A stretch of DNA of 64,000 bases from CALNYS01 sp942490855 (GCA_942490855.1 CALNYS010000004.1:62001-126000); one strand, 5' to 3'; positions 35,431 to 44,987 are shown, counted from the first letter of the stretch. The notes: generated by a model not told the origin, from the sequence alone. Numbers and translations are program-made.

Positions 35431-37014
35431 GTGCCTCAGCGGACGAACCAACCGGCGGCGAACGGGCCGCCTCGCACTGACGCCCACGCTCCCGCGGGCC
35501 TTGTTTTCTTGCTCCCGCAAGGGCTGACGGTGACAGGCGTCAACACGTGGGCGCTCTCCGTCGTTCGCACGCTCCGCGTACGCGGGCGCCCCGCGTGGGC
35601 GATCGTCCACGGCGGGCACAGCGAGCACCGCGAGATCACCCAGCCCGACCCGGAGGGCGTGATCCGTCTCGACCTCCCCGCCGCCGAGAGTGTGCAGGAC
35701 GCGGACGGCGTCGCGGCGTGGGGGCTCGCCTACGCGGACGCGCTGCAGCGCTGCAGCGAAACGAGCGGGGCGCCGAGCGTCCTCGTTCCAACCCGCCACG
35801 ACGCGTGCTTCGCAGCGAGCATGTGGGCAGCCGCGCGGGCTCCCGAGTCCCTCCGCGTAGCGCTGTGGCAACAGGTCGATTCGCGCTACGAGGACGCTCT
35901 TCTCGAACACTTCGAGCCCGGCGCTTCGGTGCTCGTTGGGGCGAGCGCGCACCTCGAGAGCGGGCTGGCCGATCGCTTCGCCCACCGGCACGCCGACATC
36001 GCCTGCATCCCGAACGCTGTTGATGTCCCACGCTCAGTTCCCGAACGCGACGTGTGCGACGGACGGGCGATCCGGCTGGTGTACACCGGGAGGCTCGAGC
36101 ATGAGCAGAAGCGCGTCATGGCGCTGATACACCTGTCCGACGCGCTTGTTGCCCGCGACATCGCGCACGAGCTTCGTCTCGTCGGCGATGGGCCCGCGCT
36201 GCAGGAGCTTCGTTCGCTGGCTCGCGCGCGGGCGTCGGTCTCGCTCACCGGCGCGCTCGATCAGCCCGGCGTGCAGCACGAGCTCGAACGCGCCGACGTC
36301 TTCGTGCTTGCCTCGCGCCATGAAGGGCTGAGTTTTTCTCTCCTCGAAGCGATGGCGCGCGGGTGCGTCCCGGTGCTGACCCGGACCCGCTCTGGGAGCG
36401 ACGAGGCGGTCGAGCACGGCATTAGCGGGTGGCTCGCTGACGCCACGGGCGACGACATCGCGACCGGCGAGGCGCTCGCGGACGGGGTCGAGGGTTCCCT
36501 GCATCTGGGCCTGCCTCGCCTCGGGCAGGCTGCCCACGAGCGCGTCCGGGAGCGGTATTCGCTCGCGGCGCATTGTGATGCGGTCGCGGCGCTCTGTGAT
36601 CGGTTGGTGCTGGAGACGCCGCGCGCGTGGCCGCCGAAACGCCCCCTGCTCGCTCGCGCCGCACGCGACGGGGACGCGGCGGCGGCGCGGCGTGCCGAGT
36701 CCATTCTGCTTCAGCATCCCGGACGCCAGTTCGTGGTCCACGGGGCGGGCGGGCACACGCGCCGCATGCTCGACACGCTGCGCGCATACGACGACCGCAT
36801 CGTGGCGCTGACCGACGACGAGCGGTCGTTGTGGGGCAGCGAGTGGCAGGGGTGGCGCCCGATCGTGGACCCCTCGCGGGCAGCCGCGCTCGGCGCCACG
36901 GACGTGCTGATCTCAAGCGACCTGCACGAGGCGTCCATCTGGGAGCGTCGAGAGGTGTACAGCCGACAGGGACTCCGCGTGCACCGTCTGTATCCGCCGC
37001 GCGAGAACGACTGA
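35431..37014 (+). CDS. family 4 glycosyltransferase with C-terminal G-x-G-x-H-T-R module
   Basis: The product is 527 residues from a GTG. Residues about 25-400 are a GT-B glycosyltransferase: LPQGLTVTGVNTWALSVVRT at the N-terminus, then LVYTGRLEHEQKRVM and SRHEGLSFSLLEAMARGCVP with the conserved E...E pair. Residues about 430-525 form a separate Rossmann-like module (VVHGAGGHTRRMLDTL, IVALTDD, TDVLISSDLHEASIWERRE), which recurs in other proteins of this cluster. It is divergent from the HldE-like gene, with 59 bases between the starts, and convergent with the next GT4 gene. Role: addition of a sugar to a surface glycan or glycoprotein. What the module binds is not known. Confidence 0.9.
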   Translation: MPQRTNQPAANGPPRTDAHAPAGLVFLLPQGLTVTGVNTWALSVVRTLRVRGRPAWAIVHGGHSEHREITQPDPEGVIRLDLPAAESVQDADGVAAWGLAYADALQRCSETSGAPSVLVPTRHDACFAASMWAAARAPESLRVALWQQVDSRYEDALLEHFEPGASVLVGASAHLESGLADRFAHRHADIACIPNAVDVPRSVPERDVCDGRAIRLVYTGRLEHEQKRVMALIHLSDALVARDIAHELRLVGDGPALQELRSLARARASVSLTGALDQPGVQHELERADVFVLASRHEGLSFSLLEAMARGCVPVLTRTRSGSDEAVEHGISGWLADATGDDIATGEALADGVEGSLHLGLPRLGQAAHERVRERYSLAAHCDAVAALCDRLVLETPRAWPPKRPLLARAARDGDAAAARRAESILLQHPGRQFVVHGAGGHTRRMLDTLRAYDDRIVALTDDERSLWGSEWQGWRPIVDPSRAAALGATDVLISSDLHEASIWERREVYSRQGLRVHRLYPPREND

Positions 37015-37027
37015 AGACGCTGGGGTT

Positions 37028-37053
37028 GAGAGTCCAGCGGACACTGGACGCTC
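37028..37053. terminator. hairpin between convergent glycosyltransferase genes
   Basis: GTCCAG (37032-37037) pairs with CTGGAC (37044-37049), extended by GAG/CTC after a mismatch. It lies in the 42-base gap between two convergent genes. It has no T-run on either strand, so termination by this hairpin is only possible, not shown. Confidence 0.35.
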
Positions 37054-37056
37054 GGT

Positions 37057-38769
37057 TCAGATCGGTGCGCCCGCCGCCTGACCCGGGATACGGACAGGGA
37101 CGTAGAGGGTGCGGACGGGCAGGTTCCCCGCCCACTCTCGTGCGCGCTCCTCGAGCGCTTCCTCGTACTGATCCGACGAGACGATCACCGCATCGATGTC
37201 CTGCTCGAGCGCCGCGCGCGGTCCGAACACCGGGAGACCGTGGAGGACGCGGGGCGACCCATCGTCGGCGCCGTCGTCTACGAAGCAGAACGCGGAGGGA
37301 AAACGCGCGAGCACGAACCCGAAGCGATCGGAGTGACGCCCGGCTGGGAAGACCGCGATGCGCTCGCACCCTTCGATCGTGAGCTCCTGAACCGCCGCGG
37401 CGAGGAGGCGTGAGCCAAGACGCTCGACCGCGGGCGCTCGCACCGCCAGCCGCGGGCCGCCGGCCGGCCAGCCGAACGCACGCGCGGCGGTGGCGCGCAC
37501 GCCGCCGGCGCGTCCGATCGAGGCCGCGTGCTCCCGTAGGTACCGCGAACGCCAGCGTCTCATCGCGGCGCGGTCGATGTGGGTGTGCCATCCGCCGATC
37601 GCGAGGGCGGTCGCGCGTCCGATCGCGTCCCACGCCGCCGTGACGTCGTGCACCTGCGGGCGCTCGAGAGCAGCATCCACGGCGGACTCGAGCTCCGCGA
37701 GGTGGCGCTCGTAGCCGAAGCGTTCGATCGCGACGGCACGTGCGCGCCGCGCGAGCGCTCCGAGCGCGGCGGGGTCTTTCTGCAGCGTGGCGATCTCGCT
37801 CGCCATCGCGTCCAGATCGTCGCCGCTGGCGATCACGCCCCCCCCGTCCTCGCGCACCGCGTCGGTCGCCCCGCCGCACCCCCCGGTGACCACGATGGGA
37901 CGGCCTTGCGCCATCGCTTCGATCGCCGCGAGCGGGGTTCCTTCGAACGCGCTGACGAGCACAAGAACGTCGTGCTCGATGATGAGCGCGTTCATCCGCT
38001 CGTGGCTCACTCTCCCGGGCATTCGCACACGCCCGTCGTCGATGAAGCTGGTGAGCCGCTCGCGAAGCCGGGGGCCCTCGGGGCCGTCGCCCGCGATGGT
38101 CATGACGAACGGCACGCTCTGGCGATCGAGCGCAACCGCAAGCGCCGCGAGACGGCCGGCGCGCTTCTGTAGCGATTCCAATCTGCCGCTGTAGAGCAAC
38201 CGGATGGGGGCGTCTGGCGTCGCTCCGCGCGGCAGCGGTGCGACGGAGTCCGGGATTTCGGTCCCGTACGGCGCCCCGACGAGCGGGAGCTCGTGCGTGA
38301 GGGTGGACCGCACAAGGGACTCGCACTCGCGGCTGACGGCCCACGCCGCGTGCATCAGCGGCGCCGCGCTCTGGAACAGCTCGAGGTACCAGTGATCCCG
38401 GGAGTGGCAGACCCCGAGCGTGCGCACCCCGGCGGGCGCTTCGAGGCCGGCGGCCGCGTACGCCTCGGGGACGTAGTTCGGGACCACGACGGCGGGGTTG
38501 AGCGTGCGCAGCCTCGCGCGGAGCGTGTCGACGCGGTCCGTCGCGGCTCGCCCGTCGGCGCTCCAGCTCAGTGTGTCCACACGATCGGTCCCGAACGCTG
38601 GGAACTCGGCAGCGCATTCGAGTTCCGCTTCCGTGCCGACGATCAGGACGCGCCAATTGTAGCGCCCCTCGGGGCGCAGGAGCAGGCGCGAGACCCACGT
38701 CGAGACGCCCGAGAGCGCGTGCGCACCGTGGATGCTCAGCACGAGCGGCCTCGTGTCGGCGGGCGTCAT
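37057..38769 (-). CDS. family 4 glycosyltransferase with C-terminal module
   Basis: The start is the ATG of MTPADTRPLVLSIHGAHALS, which overlaps the TGA of the upstream gene (ATGA); a longer frame exists but adds an Arg-rich stretch. The product is 570 residues. GT-B features: GAHALSGVSTWVSRLLL, RLLYSGRLESLQKRAGRLAA, FVMTIAGDGPEGPRLRERL and VLVSAFEGTPLAAIEAMAQG. The last 90 residues carry the cluster module (RIAVFPAGRHSDRFGF, FCFVDDG, LHGLPVF, DAVIVSSDQYEEALEERA), with A-G-R-H-S-D-R in place of G-H-T-R-R. It is in an operon with the GT2 gene upstream (38766-39773). It is similar in architecture to the neighbour on the opposite strand, so the two may be duplicates in inverted orientation. Confidence 0.9.
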   Translation of the reverse strand: MTPADTRPLVLSIHGAHALSGVSTWVSRLLLRPEGRYNWRVLIVGTEAELECAAEFPAFGTDRVDTLSWSADGRAATDRVDTLRARLRTLNPAVVVPNYVPEAYAAAGLEAPAGVRTLGVCHSRDHWYLELFQSAAPLMHAAWAVSRECESLVRSTLTHELPLVGAPYGTEIPDSVAPLPRGATPDAPIRLLYSGRLESLQKRAGRLAALAVALDRQSVPFVMTIAGDGPEGPRLRERLTSFIDDGRVRMPGRVSHERMNALIIEHDVLVLVSAFEGTPLAAIEAMAQGRPIVVTGGCGGATDAVREDGGGVIASGDDLDAMASEIATLQKDPAALGALARRARAVAIERFGYERHLAELESAVDAALERPQVHDVTAAWDAIGRATALAIGGWHTHIDRAAMRRWRSRYLREHAASIGRAGGVRATAARAFGWPAGGPRLAVRAPAVERLGSRLLAAAVQELTIEGCERIAVFPAGRHSDRFGFVLARFPSAFCFVDDGADDGSPRVLHGLPVFGPRAALEQDIDAVIVSSDQYEEALEERAREWAGNLPVRTLYVPVRIPGQAAGAPI

Positions 38770-39773
38770 GGGACGCGCCTGGAGCTGGTTAGAAAGGCTT
38801 CGCGCACGCGAGCGGCGGTTGTCGTGAAATCGACGCCCTGCGCGGCCGAGTCCCACCCGATGGCTCGCGCCGTGTCTCGCCACGATCGGCACCGGGCGTA
38901 CACCTGCCCGATGTCGATGCCCTCCCCGCTCTGCTCAGCGAGGAGGCAGAAGGAACCGAACGCCTGACACGCGCCGGCGATGGCTTCTTCGGATACGTCT
39001 TGCTCAGCAAAATGCGGGGTATCGGGAGAGCCGAACGTGTCCGCGAAACACGCCTGGTTTGCTTCACGGAGCGTGTGCGCCGCGTGTCCGACGCGCGCTT
39101 CGCGCTCGAGCAACCGTTCTACGGTGTACCGGGGGCGGTGCGCGTGTTCGACGCGCGCGAGCGGCGCGTAGCGCACCGCGGCGCCCGTCCGCGTCATCCG
39201 GTGCGCCCATTCGAGGTCGTCGAACATCGGCCCATCGAACCGCTCGTCGAACGCGAGCAGGGCCTCGCAAGGGACGGACAGGTTGAGCGTCCAGGCGTGG
39301 CGGTAGCCCCAGTCCCGCGAGGGGGACGGGTCGGTCATCTGGTCGTAGAAGAAGACAAGCGAGGTCTCCGCGACGAGGCGGTCGATGACGCGGAGCGGGG
39401 TGCGATCGAACGACCACGGGGCGGAGCCGACCACGAGCGACGGGGCGTCATCGACTTGGTGTGCGCGCGCGTGATGCTCGAGGCACTCCGCGGCCGGCAC
39501 AGCGTCGTCGTTGAGGAAAAGCACGAGACCGCTGTCGAGGTGCTGGAACGCTCGGTTCCTCGCGGCCGCGGGGCCGGCGTTCTCGCCCCGGACGATGCGC
39601 ACATGCGTGGGCGACTTGTCCAGCGCGGCGACGTCCGGCTCGGGCGTCGACGCGTCGTCGAGCGAGATGATGACGCGGTGAGGCGGCGCGGTCTGGCTCG
39701 CCAGGGACTCGAGTGTCCGGCGGAGGACGGGGGAGTCGCCCGCGCGGGTCGGGATGATGACCGAGGTTCGCAC
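38766..39773 (-). CDS. family 2 glycosyltransferase
   Basis: The product is 335 residues. The GT-A start is MRTSVIIPTRAGDSPVLRRT, with VIISLDDAS, the metal site VLFLNDDAVPA, and FDERFDGPMFDDLEWAHRM in the position of the catalytic acidic stretch. The C-terminal 90 residues are helical with no named domain. It is related to the other GT2 here (32522-33658), with the same start motif IIPTR. It overlaps the next gene by ATGA, so they form a translationally coupled pair. It probably adds one sugar of the surface glycan made by this cluster. Confidence 0.9.
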   Translation of the reverse strand: MRTSVIIPTRAGDSPVLRRTLESLASQTAPPHRVIISLDDASTPEPDVAALDKSPTHVRIVRGENAGPAAARNRAFQHLDSGLVLFLNDDAVPAAECLEHHARAHQVDDAPSLVVGSAPWSFDRTPLRVIDRLVAETSLVFFYDQMTDPSPSRDWGYRHAWTLNLSVPCEALLAFDERFDGPMFDDLEWAHRMTRTGAAVRYAPLARVEHAHRPRYTVERLLEREARVGHAAHTLREANQACFADTFGSPDTPHFAEQDVSEEAIAGACQAFGSFCLLAEQSGEGIDIGQVYARCRSWRDTARAIGWDSAAQGVDFTTTAARVREAFLTSSRRVP

Positions 39774-39818
39774 GCGCTCAGAATACCGCGGCGATCGCCG
39801 GGTTACTTCGGCGCACGA

Positions 39819-41750
39819 TTAGCCGGGGCGGGTGAATTGGAAGTTGTAAATCGACTCGTTGATGCCCGTGGCGAACTCGGGCGCGTGGCGCTGGGCGGTC
39901 AGCTCGAGCCCCGCGGTCGCGAGGGTCCGGGTGACGCGCTCGATCAGGTCTTCTCGCGACGCGTCGAGCTCGATCGAGAGCGAGCGCATCGCCGGGTTTC
40001 GTAGCGTTTGGACGGCGCCGGCCAGGACGCGTTCTTCTGCGCCGTCGACGTCGATCTTGATGCGGTTGGGGAGCGGGGCGCCCCACGCGACGAGGTCGTC
40101 TATGCGGACCCCGAGCGCGGCCTGTTCGAAGACGGGGGAGAACTGCTCGCCGAACTCGCCGACAGGCTCCGCGAAGCTAGAGCCGGCGGAGGCCGGTGTG
40201 GTGTGGCGCATGAAGAGCGTGCCCGGGCACGTCGCGTCCGAGAGCGCGAGGGGGTAGGCGGCGATGGTGTCGGCGAGGTCGTTGATGCGGATGTGCTCGG
40301 CGAGCAGCGCGGTGTTCCACGGCGAGGGCTCGAACGCCAAGACCCGCGAGACCCGTTTGCCCGCGGCGGCGTAGAGCGAATACAGCCCGATGTTGGCGCC
40401 GATGTCCCAGAAGACGTCGCCGTCGGCGAACGCGTCGATCCACTCGAGCGTTTCGGGTTCCTTGTCGAAGAACGTCTCGGCGCGCCAGCGGGCGAGGCGG
40501 GACGGGCACTGCAAGCGCAGCGGGCCGTGGACGGTCGAGACGACACACTCATCGGCGTTCTCGCTCGCGCCGGCGTGCGGCTTGCACACCGCGAGCAGCA
40601 CGTGCGGCGTGCGTCCTAGGCGGTCGGGTTCGTGGGCGCGGGCGGCGGGGAGATCGAGCGGGAACAGGCCCGGCGGGAGCGGCGCGTCGTAGACCTCGTC
40701 CACCGGGAGCTGGCCGTACCAGGCCTCGATGGTGAACCAGCGCGAGAGCGCCCGTTCGAAGGACGAGACGTCGAAGTCGTGGACGTGGTACGGGGTGAGC
40801 CCGAGAGCGTTGGGCGTGCTGACGATGAGCGTCCCGTCCGGGCGGAGCACGCGCACGAACTCGCGCAGGAGCGAATCGGTCCCCTCGACGTGCTCGATCG
40901 TCTCGAAGCTGGCGATGAGATCCACGCTCCCCGCTTCGATCGACGTGCGGTCTGCGGGGTTCGCCTGGAACGAGACGCAGGGCGAGACCGTGTGATGCCT
41001 CGCGGCGTACTCGATGGCCTGCGGGTCGATGTCCACGCCGGTGTACCGCTCGGCGCCCCCCTGCCCGACGAGCAACCGCGCGCCATACCCGAGCCCGCAG
41101 GCGATATCCGCGACGACGCGGCGCTCGAGGGCGGAGAGGTACTCGGCGGCGAACTCGTAGCGCCGGAGGTGGAACTCTGTGCGGTCGGGCGCGATCATCG
41201 GGAGCGTCGCGTCGTGGCGTTCGTCCTTGTTCGCGACGAGCCAGCGCGCCTCGTCTTCGGATCGGCCCCCACACTCGATGATGTTCTGCACGAGCTGTTC
41301 GTTGTCCGGCGAGGTCACGCCCCCGCGGTACGGGCGCACGATCGGAATTCCGAGGCGTTCGAGAGCGGGGCCCAGCGTGGCTTCGGCCCGCTGGGCGAGC
41401 GCGTTCTCGTAGACGGCGGAGCTGATGACGAGGGCGTCGAAGCCGGGCGCGGGCTCTGTGCCCGCGTTGAGCCAATCCTCGGGGCGGAGCACGGGGACGC
41501 CGCCGAGAAACCCGGCGCTGGGCGCCTCGTCGAAGATCGCAACGACGGAGAGCCCCACCCGTGCCCACGGCTGACGCACGAGTGGTCTGGTATGACGCCC
41601 GCCGCCGAAGAGGGCGATCCGTTCTTTGCCCTCGGCCGCCAGCGACCTCGCGGTCCACTCGAAGACCCGTACTCGGAGCGTGTCGGTGTCCGCCGCGCCG
41701 TGTTCGGGGGTGAGGGACGGGAGTCCGATGGGCGTGCGCACCGTGGTCAC
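39819..41750 (-). CDS. three-part protein: H-T-R module, SAM methyltransferase, FkbM methyltransferase
   Basis: The product is 643 residues from a GTG (TTVRTPIGLPSLT). Residues about 40-140 are the cluster module (RIALFGGGRHTRPLVR, VVAIFDE, LGGVPVL, DALVISSAVYENAL). Residues about 180-390 are a class I SAM methyltransferase (VADIACGLGYGARLL, YTGVDIDPQAIEYAARHH, LIASFETIEHVEGTDSLLRE, VLRPDGTLIVSTPNALGLT). Residues about 420-640 are an FkbM-type O-methyltransferase (VFWDIGANIGLYSLYAAAGK, VLAFEPSPWNTALLAEHI, RIKIDVDGAEERVLAGAVQT, SLSIELDAS). Two different methyltransferase folds in one chain plus the module is unusual. Role: methylation of sugars in the glycan. It is divergent from the 41884 gene across 133 bases. 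Confidence 0.88.
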   Translation of the reverse strand: MTTVRTPIGLPSLTPEHGAADTDTLRVRVFEWTARSLAAEGKERIALFGGGRHTRPLVRQPWARVGLSVVAIFDEAPSAGFLGGVPVLRPEDWLNAGTEPAPGFDALVISSAVYENALAQRAEATLGPALERLGIPIVRPYRGGVTSPDNEQLVQNIIECGGRSEDEARWLVANKDERHDATLPMIAPDRTEFHLRRYEFAAEYLSALERRVVADIACGLGYGARLLVGQGGAERYTGVDIDPQAIEYAARHHTVSPCVSFQANPADRTSIEAGSVDLIASFETIEHVEGTDSLLREFVRVLRPDGTLIVSTPNALGLTPYHVHDFDVSSFERALSRWFTIEAWYGQLPVDEVYDAPLPPGLFPLDLPAARAHEPDRLGRTPHVLLAVCKPHAGASENADECVVSTVHGPLRLQCPSRLARWRAETFFDKEPETLEWIDAFADGDVFWDIGANIGLYSLYAAAGKRVSRVLAFEPSPWNTALLAEHIRINDLADTIAAYPLALSDATCPGTLFMRHTTPASAGSSFAEPVGEFGEQFSPVFEQAALGVRIDDLVAWGAPLPNRIKIDVDGAEERVLAGAVQTLRNPAMRSLSIELDASREDLIERVTRTLATAGLELTAQRHAPEFATGINESIYNFQFTRPG

Positions 41751-41883
41751 GGCGCGATGGTAGCGTATCGGGGAGCGCCGCTGTGCGCGATCGGAGGTAG
41801 GCTCACGTCCTGTGATCGGGGGATGTGCGCCCCGGCCGCCCCGGCGAGCCGCGCTCGTCGTTCACCGATCGTGAGGACGCCCG

Positions 41884-44136
41884 ATGCCGGCAGACTCTGC
41901 ACCCGTCCCCATCCTTGAGCAGGGCGTAACGAACGCCGTGGAAGTCCGCGTGAGCCCACCCGACGCGCGGCCGGCCGGCGAGTGGGTCGCGGACCCGGGC
42001 GGGTTGAGGCGTCTCGCGGCGCGCACGACCGGCGAGGGTCGGGTGGTGGTGATCGGGTCGGCTCCCGAGGGCGCCGCGGGGGTGATTCTCAGCGGGCTGA
42101 GCGAATCGGCGTCTCCCCCCCGGTTCCCGCTCCTCCGGTACACGCTCGGCGCGGGCGCCGCGCCTGCGCAGGACCACGCGAACGGGCAGATGCTCGCCCG
42201 GAGGACGTCGGCGTGCGCCGGCGTTGACGCTCTGTACCCGGAACGTGAACCCATCGAGCTGCTGTGCACCGACGCGTCGGGCGGTTGGGGGGCGCACCGG
42301 TGGGTGCTGGGTCAGCTCGGCGGGTGGCTGCGGCCCGGCTCGGTGTTGGTCCAGCACGAGTTCGCGGAGCCGAGCGCGCCGTGGGCGGCGCTGCTGATGT
42401 GGCAGCTGCGTGCGGTCTTCGAGCCGATCGACGGGTTCGCTCAGTCCGCGTCGCTGGCGTTCCGGTGCATCGCGACGCCTGATCCCGGGCTGCTCGACGG
42501 GCTGTGGGAAGCCTCCGACTGCGCGGATGCGCCGCGGCGTCGGGAGATGTGGGACCGCGTGCGCGCGTACTGGAGCGTGCGTGCGCCCCGCGCCGCTGAC
42601 GCGCTGTACGGGCACGAGGCATCGCACGCTGCGAGCGCCGGCGATTTCACCGGTGCGATCGATGCGGCGCAGCGCTACGACGCGTGGGCGAATTCTGTTT
42701 CTGCGCGCGGGCGATACCGCTCCCCGGCGTGGCGCGGCGATCTCGAGGGGATGATCGCGGGTGCGATCGCGTCTCGGGACGTCCCGCACGAGACGACCAC
42801 ACGGGCGCGCGCGCTCGCGGCGGAACTCATCGTCCGCACGCTGCAAACACGTGGAGCGGTCGCGCCGCACCTCGAACGTGTCCAGCCGATCCACGTCCGA
42901 CGCCGGGTCTGGAGCGAGGCGCTCCGCGAACTGCGGGAGCATGGGCATACACGGCTTGCGCTCTACGGCGCGGGCGCACACACCCGTTGGTTGCTTGGTT
43001 CAGGGCTTCTTGGCGGGGACCAGACCGTTGTGTGCGTTCTGGACGATCACCCTCGGGAGGCGGCGATCGAAGGCGTCCCGGTGGTTGAGCCGGGCGAGGC
43101 GGGCGAGTTGCTCGGGGGCGTCAGCGCCATCTTGCCCTCGTCTGATGCGCACGAGGCGGGGATCCTCGATCGGGCGCACGCGCATTTCCCGTCGAGCCGG
43201 TATTTCATACCGAAGCTGTACACCTCGCCCGCGCGGGTGGAGTCGGCGATGCGGCACGCCGCGGACGAGAGCGTCGAACCGGCGGAGGCGCTCGCGCGCG
43301 TCGCTGCAGACGACGTGCCCGCGATCGCTCCTGAGCGCGCGGCGCTCGGGCTGCCCATGGATCGCTCGTGGACGTCACGGTTCGCTGACACGTACGCCTC
43401 CCCCTCGTGGTCGAGCGGCTATGTGAACCACCGCGACACACTGCTCCTCTGGGACGTCATCGAGGCGGTTCGGCCGCGGCGCGTTGTTGAGGTCGGGACC
43501 GCGTCGGGTGTGTCCGCGGCGTCTATCGCTGCGGCGCTGGAGCTGTTCTGCTCGGAGCTCGATGAGCCGGGCGAGCCTGCCTCAGTCCACACGTTCGACA
43601 TCTCGGCCCACTGTTACTTCGATCAGACGCGCGACGTTGGCTCGGCTGTTGGCGAGGTGGCGCCTGATCTTTTGCAGCGGGTCGAGATTCATCCGCGCAG
43701 CACGGCGTTTGACGCGTGCAGGCGCCATGTCCCAGGGCAGATCGATCTCGCGTTCATCGACGGCGACCACCGTCACCCGGCGCCGACGTTTGACCTGCTC
43801 GCGCTCATCGATGCGCTCCGCCCCGGCGCGTGGGTCGTGCTGCACGACATCGAGATGACGGCGCTCGGGAACTCGATCGATCGCCCGGACTGGTCGTGTG
43901 TCACCGGGGCCGAACGGCTCTTTAAGCGTTGGCCCTTCGACAAGGTGCAACCGGGCTACCCGGACGCGGCGCTGAACAACATCGGCGCGATCCGCATGCC
44001 GGAGAACCGCTGGGACGCTGTCGTGTTCCTGTTGGGGCTGGTCGTCGAACCGTGGGAAACAAGGCACGGCCCGCCGCGGGAACTCGAGGACGCGGTGGCG
44101 CGTGTGAACCCGTCGAACACGTCGGCCCGCGCCTGA
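41884..44136 (+). CDS. methyltransferase with central H-T-R module and degenerate N-terminal half
   Basis: The product is 750 residues from an ATG with GAGG upstream. The C-terminal domain (about 525-725) is a Methyltransf_24/TylF-like enzyme: RVVEVGTASGVSAASIAAAL, IDLAFIDGDHRHPAPTFDLL, LRPGAWVVLHDIEMTALG. The middle (about 355-450) is the cluster module (LALYGAGAHTRWLLGSGL, VCVLDDHPREAAIEGVPVVE, SAILPSSDAHEAGI). The first 200 residues look like a decayed copy of the same methyltransferase type: IELLCTDASGGWGAHRW and LRPGSVLVQHEF align with the later IDGDH and LRPGAWVVLHD motifs, but the catalytic residues are missing. A short helical region separates the parts. Role: sugar methylation in the glycan cluster. 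It ends nine bases before the convergent oxygenase gene. Confidence 0.85.
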   Translation: MPADSAPVPILEQGVTNAVEVRVSPPDARPAGEWVADPGGLRRLAARTTGEGRVVVIGSAPEGAAGVILSGLSESASPPRFPLLRYTLGAGAAPAQDHANGQMLARRTSACAGVDALYPEREPIELLCTDASGGWGAHRWVLGQLGGWLRPGSVLVQHEFAEPSAPWAALLMWQLRAVFEPIDGFAQSASLAFRCIATPDPGLLDGLWEASDCADAPRRREMWDRVRAYWSVRAPRAADALYGHEASHAASAGDFTGAIDAAQRYDAWANSVSARGRYRSPAWRGDLEGMIAGAIASRDVPHETTTRARALAAELIVRTLQTRGAVAPHLERVQPIHVRRRVWSEALRELREHGHTRLALYGAGAHTRWLLGSGLLGGDQTVVCVLDDHPREAAIEGVPVVEPGEAGELLGGVSAILPSSDAHEAGILDRAHAHFPSSRYFIPKLYTSPARVESAMRHAADESVEPAEALARVAADDVPAIAPERAALGLPMDRSWTSRFADTYASPSWSSGYVNHRDTLLLWDVIEAVRPRRVVEVGTASGVSAASIAAALELFCSELDEPGEPASVHTFDISAHCYFDQTRDVGSAVGEVAPDLLQRVEIHPRSTAFDACRRHVPGQIDLAFIDGDHRHPAPTFDLLALIDALRPGAWVVLHDIEMTALGNSIDRPDWSCVTGAERLFKRWPFDKVQPGYPDAALNNIGAIRMPENRWDAVVFLLGLVVEPWETRHGPPRELEDAVARVNPSNTSARA

Positions 44137-44145
44137 TGCGCTGGT

Positions 44146-44931
44146 TTATCCCTTCGCGTCCTGCGGCAGCATGATGAAGTACTGGAGGCTGCGCCTCGGG
44201 ACGCCCTGCGGGTTGGGGCGCACGCCGTGCCAGCTCTCACGCGTCACGGCGAACGTGAACAGGATGTTCGGCTTGAACGGGACGGTGCTGACGGCGCGGA
44301 AGCCTTCCCACGATTCCTCGTAGGGTGCGGGCACGTCGAGCTCGTCGTCGGTCTTCGCCAAGACCGACGCGGCGTGGAGGTCGTCGCGCGGTTCGTCGGG
44401 CATGTAGAAGATCATGCTCACGACCTTGTAGTTGATATCCACGTGCGGGCCGATGCCGTAGGAATCGACGTCGCTGTGCAGGTAGATGTGGGGCTCGGCG
44501 ATCTCGCCGAAACGCTGCTCGAGGATCGGATCGTAGAGACGGAGCACGTGGCGCATGAAGGAACGGGAGCCGAGGCTGCGGCCCAGGGCGCGCCAGAACC
44601 CGCGCAGGTCGTCCGGGAGCGCGTCGAGCTGATCGGGCACGCCGATGCGCAGGCTCAGCCGCTTGGGGTAGATGTCGTTGAGCGGCGGCAGGTATTCGTC
44701 GGCGGGGAAGCGGGCGACCATCTCACGGTAGAACGCCTCGGGGAACACGTCCTCGCAGACGAAGTGCGGGAACGGCCACGTGCGCTTCGCGGTGTTCGCG
44801 AGACGGTACTTCACGTGCTCAACCGGATCGTCCGCGACGAGGGGCCCGGGCGAGACGAGCGGGTGCTCGGGCGCTCCCCCTGCGGTGATGTTCGGCTCGA
44901 CGATCGAACCCGCCTGAGACACTGTTTCCAT
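44146..44931 (-). CDS. 2-oxoglutarate/Fe(II)-dependent oxygenase
   Basis: The product is 261 residues from the ATG of METVSQAGS. The double-stranded beta-helix core shows the iron-binding H-x-D in GIGPHVDINYKVVSMIFYMP, and the distal His with the 2OG-binding Arg in RESWHGVRPNPQGVPRRSLQ. The overall pattern is that of a prolyl-hydroxylase-like oxygenase. The N-terminal third (WPFPHFVCEDVFPEAFYREM) is typical of small members found beside glycosyltransferases. The substrate is unknown: a sugar, lipid or peptide carrier of the cluster are all possible. It follows the large glycosyltransferase gene at 44988 on the same strand with a 56-base gap and so could be the last gene of that operon. Confidence 0.82.
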   Translation of the reverse strand: METVSQAGSIVEPNITAGGAPEHPLVSPGPLVADDPVEHVKYRLANTAKRTWPFPHFVCEDVFPEAFYREMVARFPADEYLPPLNDIYPKRLSLRIGVPDQLDALPDDLRGFWRALGRSLGSRSFMRHVLRLYDPILEQRFGEIAEPHIYLHSDVDSYGIGPHVDINYKVVSMIFYMPDEPRDDLHAASVLAKTDDELDVPAPYEESWEGFRAVSTVPFKPNILFTFAVTRESWHGVRPNPQGVPRRSLQYFIMLPQDAKG

Positions 44932-44987
44932 CGCTTGCCCTCCGTGGATGATGTGGCGACCGGATAGTACCTGATCCGTGCGGCGCT

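Noticed and set aside
36422..38698. Minus-strand open frame of 758 codons across the two GT4 genes
   Set aside because: The product is Arg/Pro/Ala-rich without motifs; the real genes on both strands have clear glycosyltransferase signatures.
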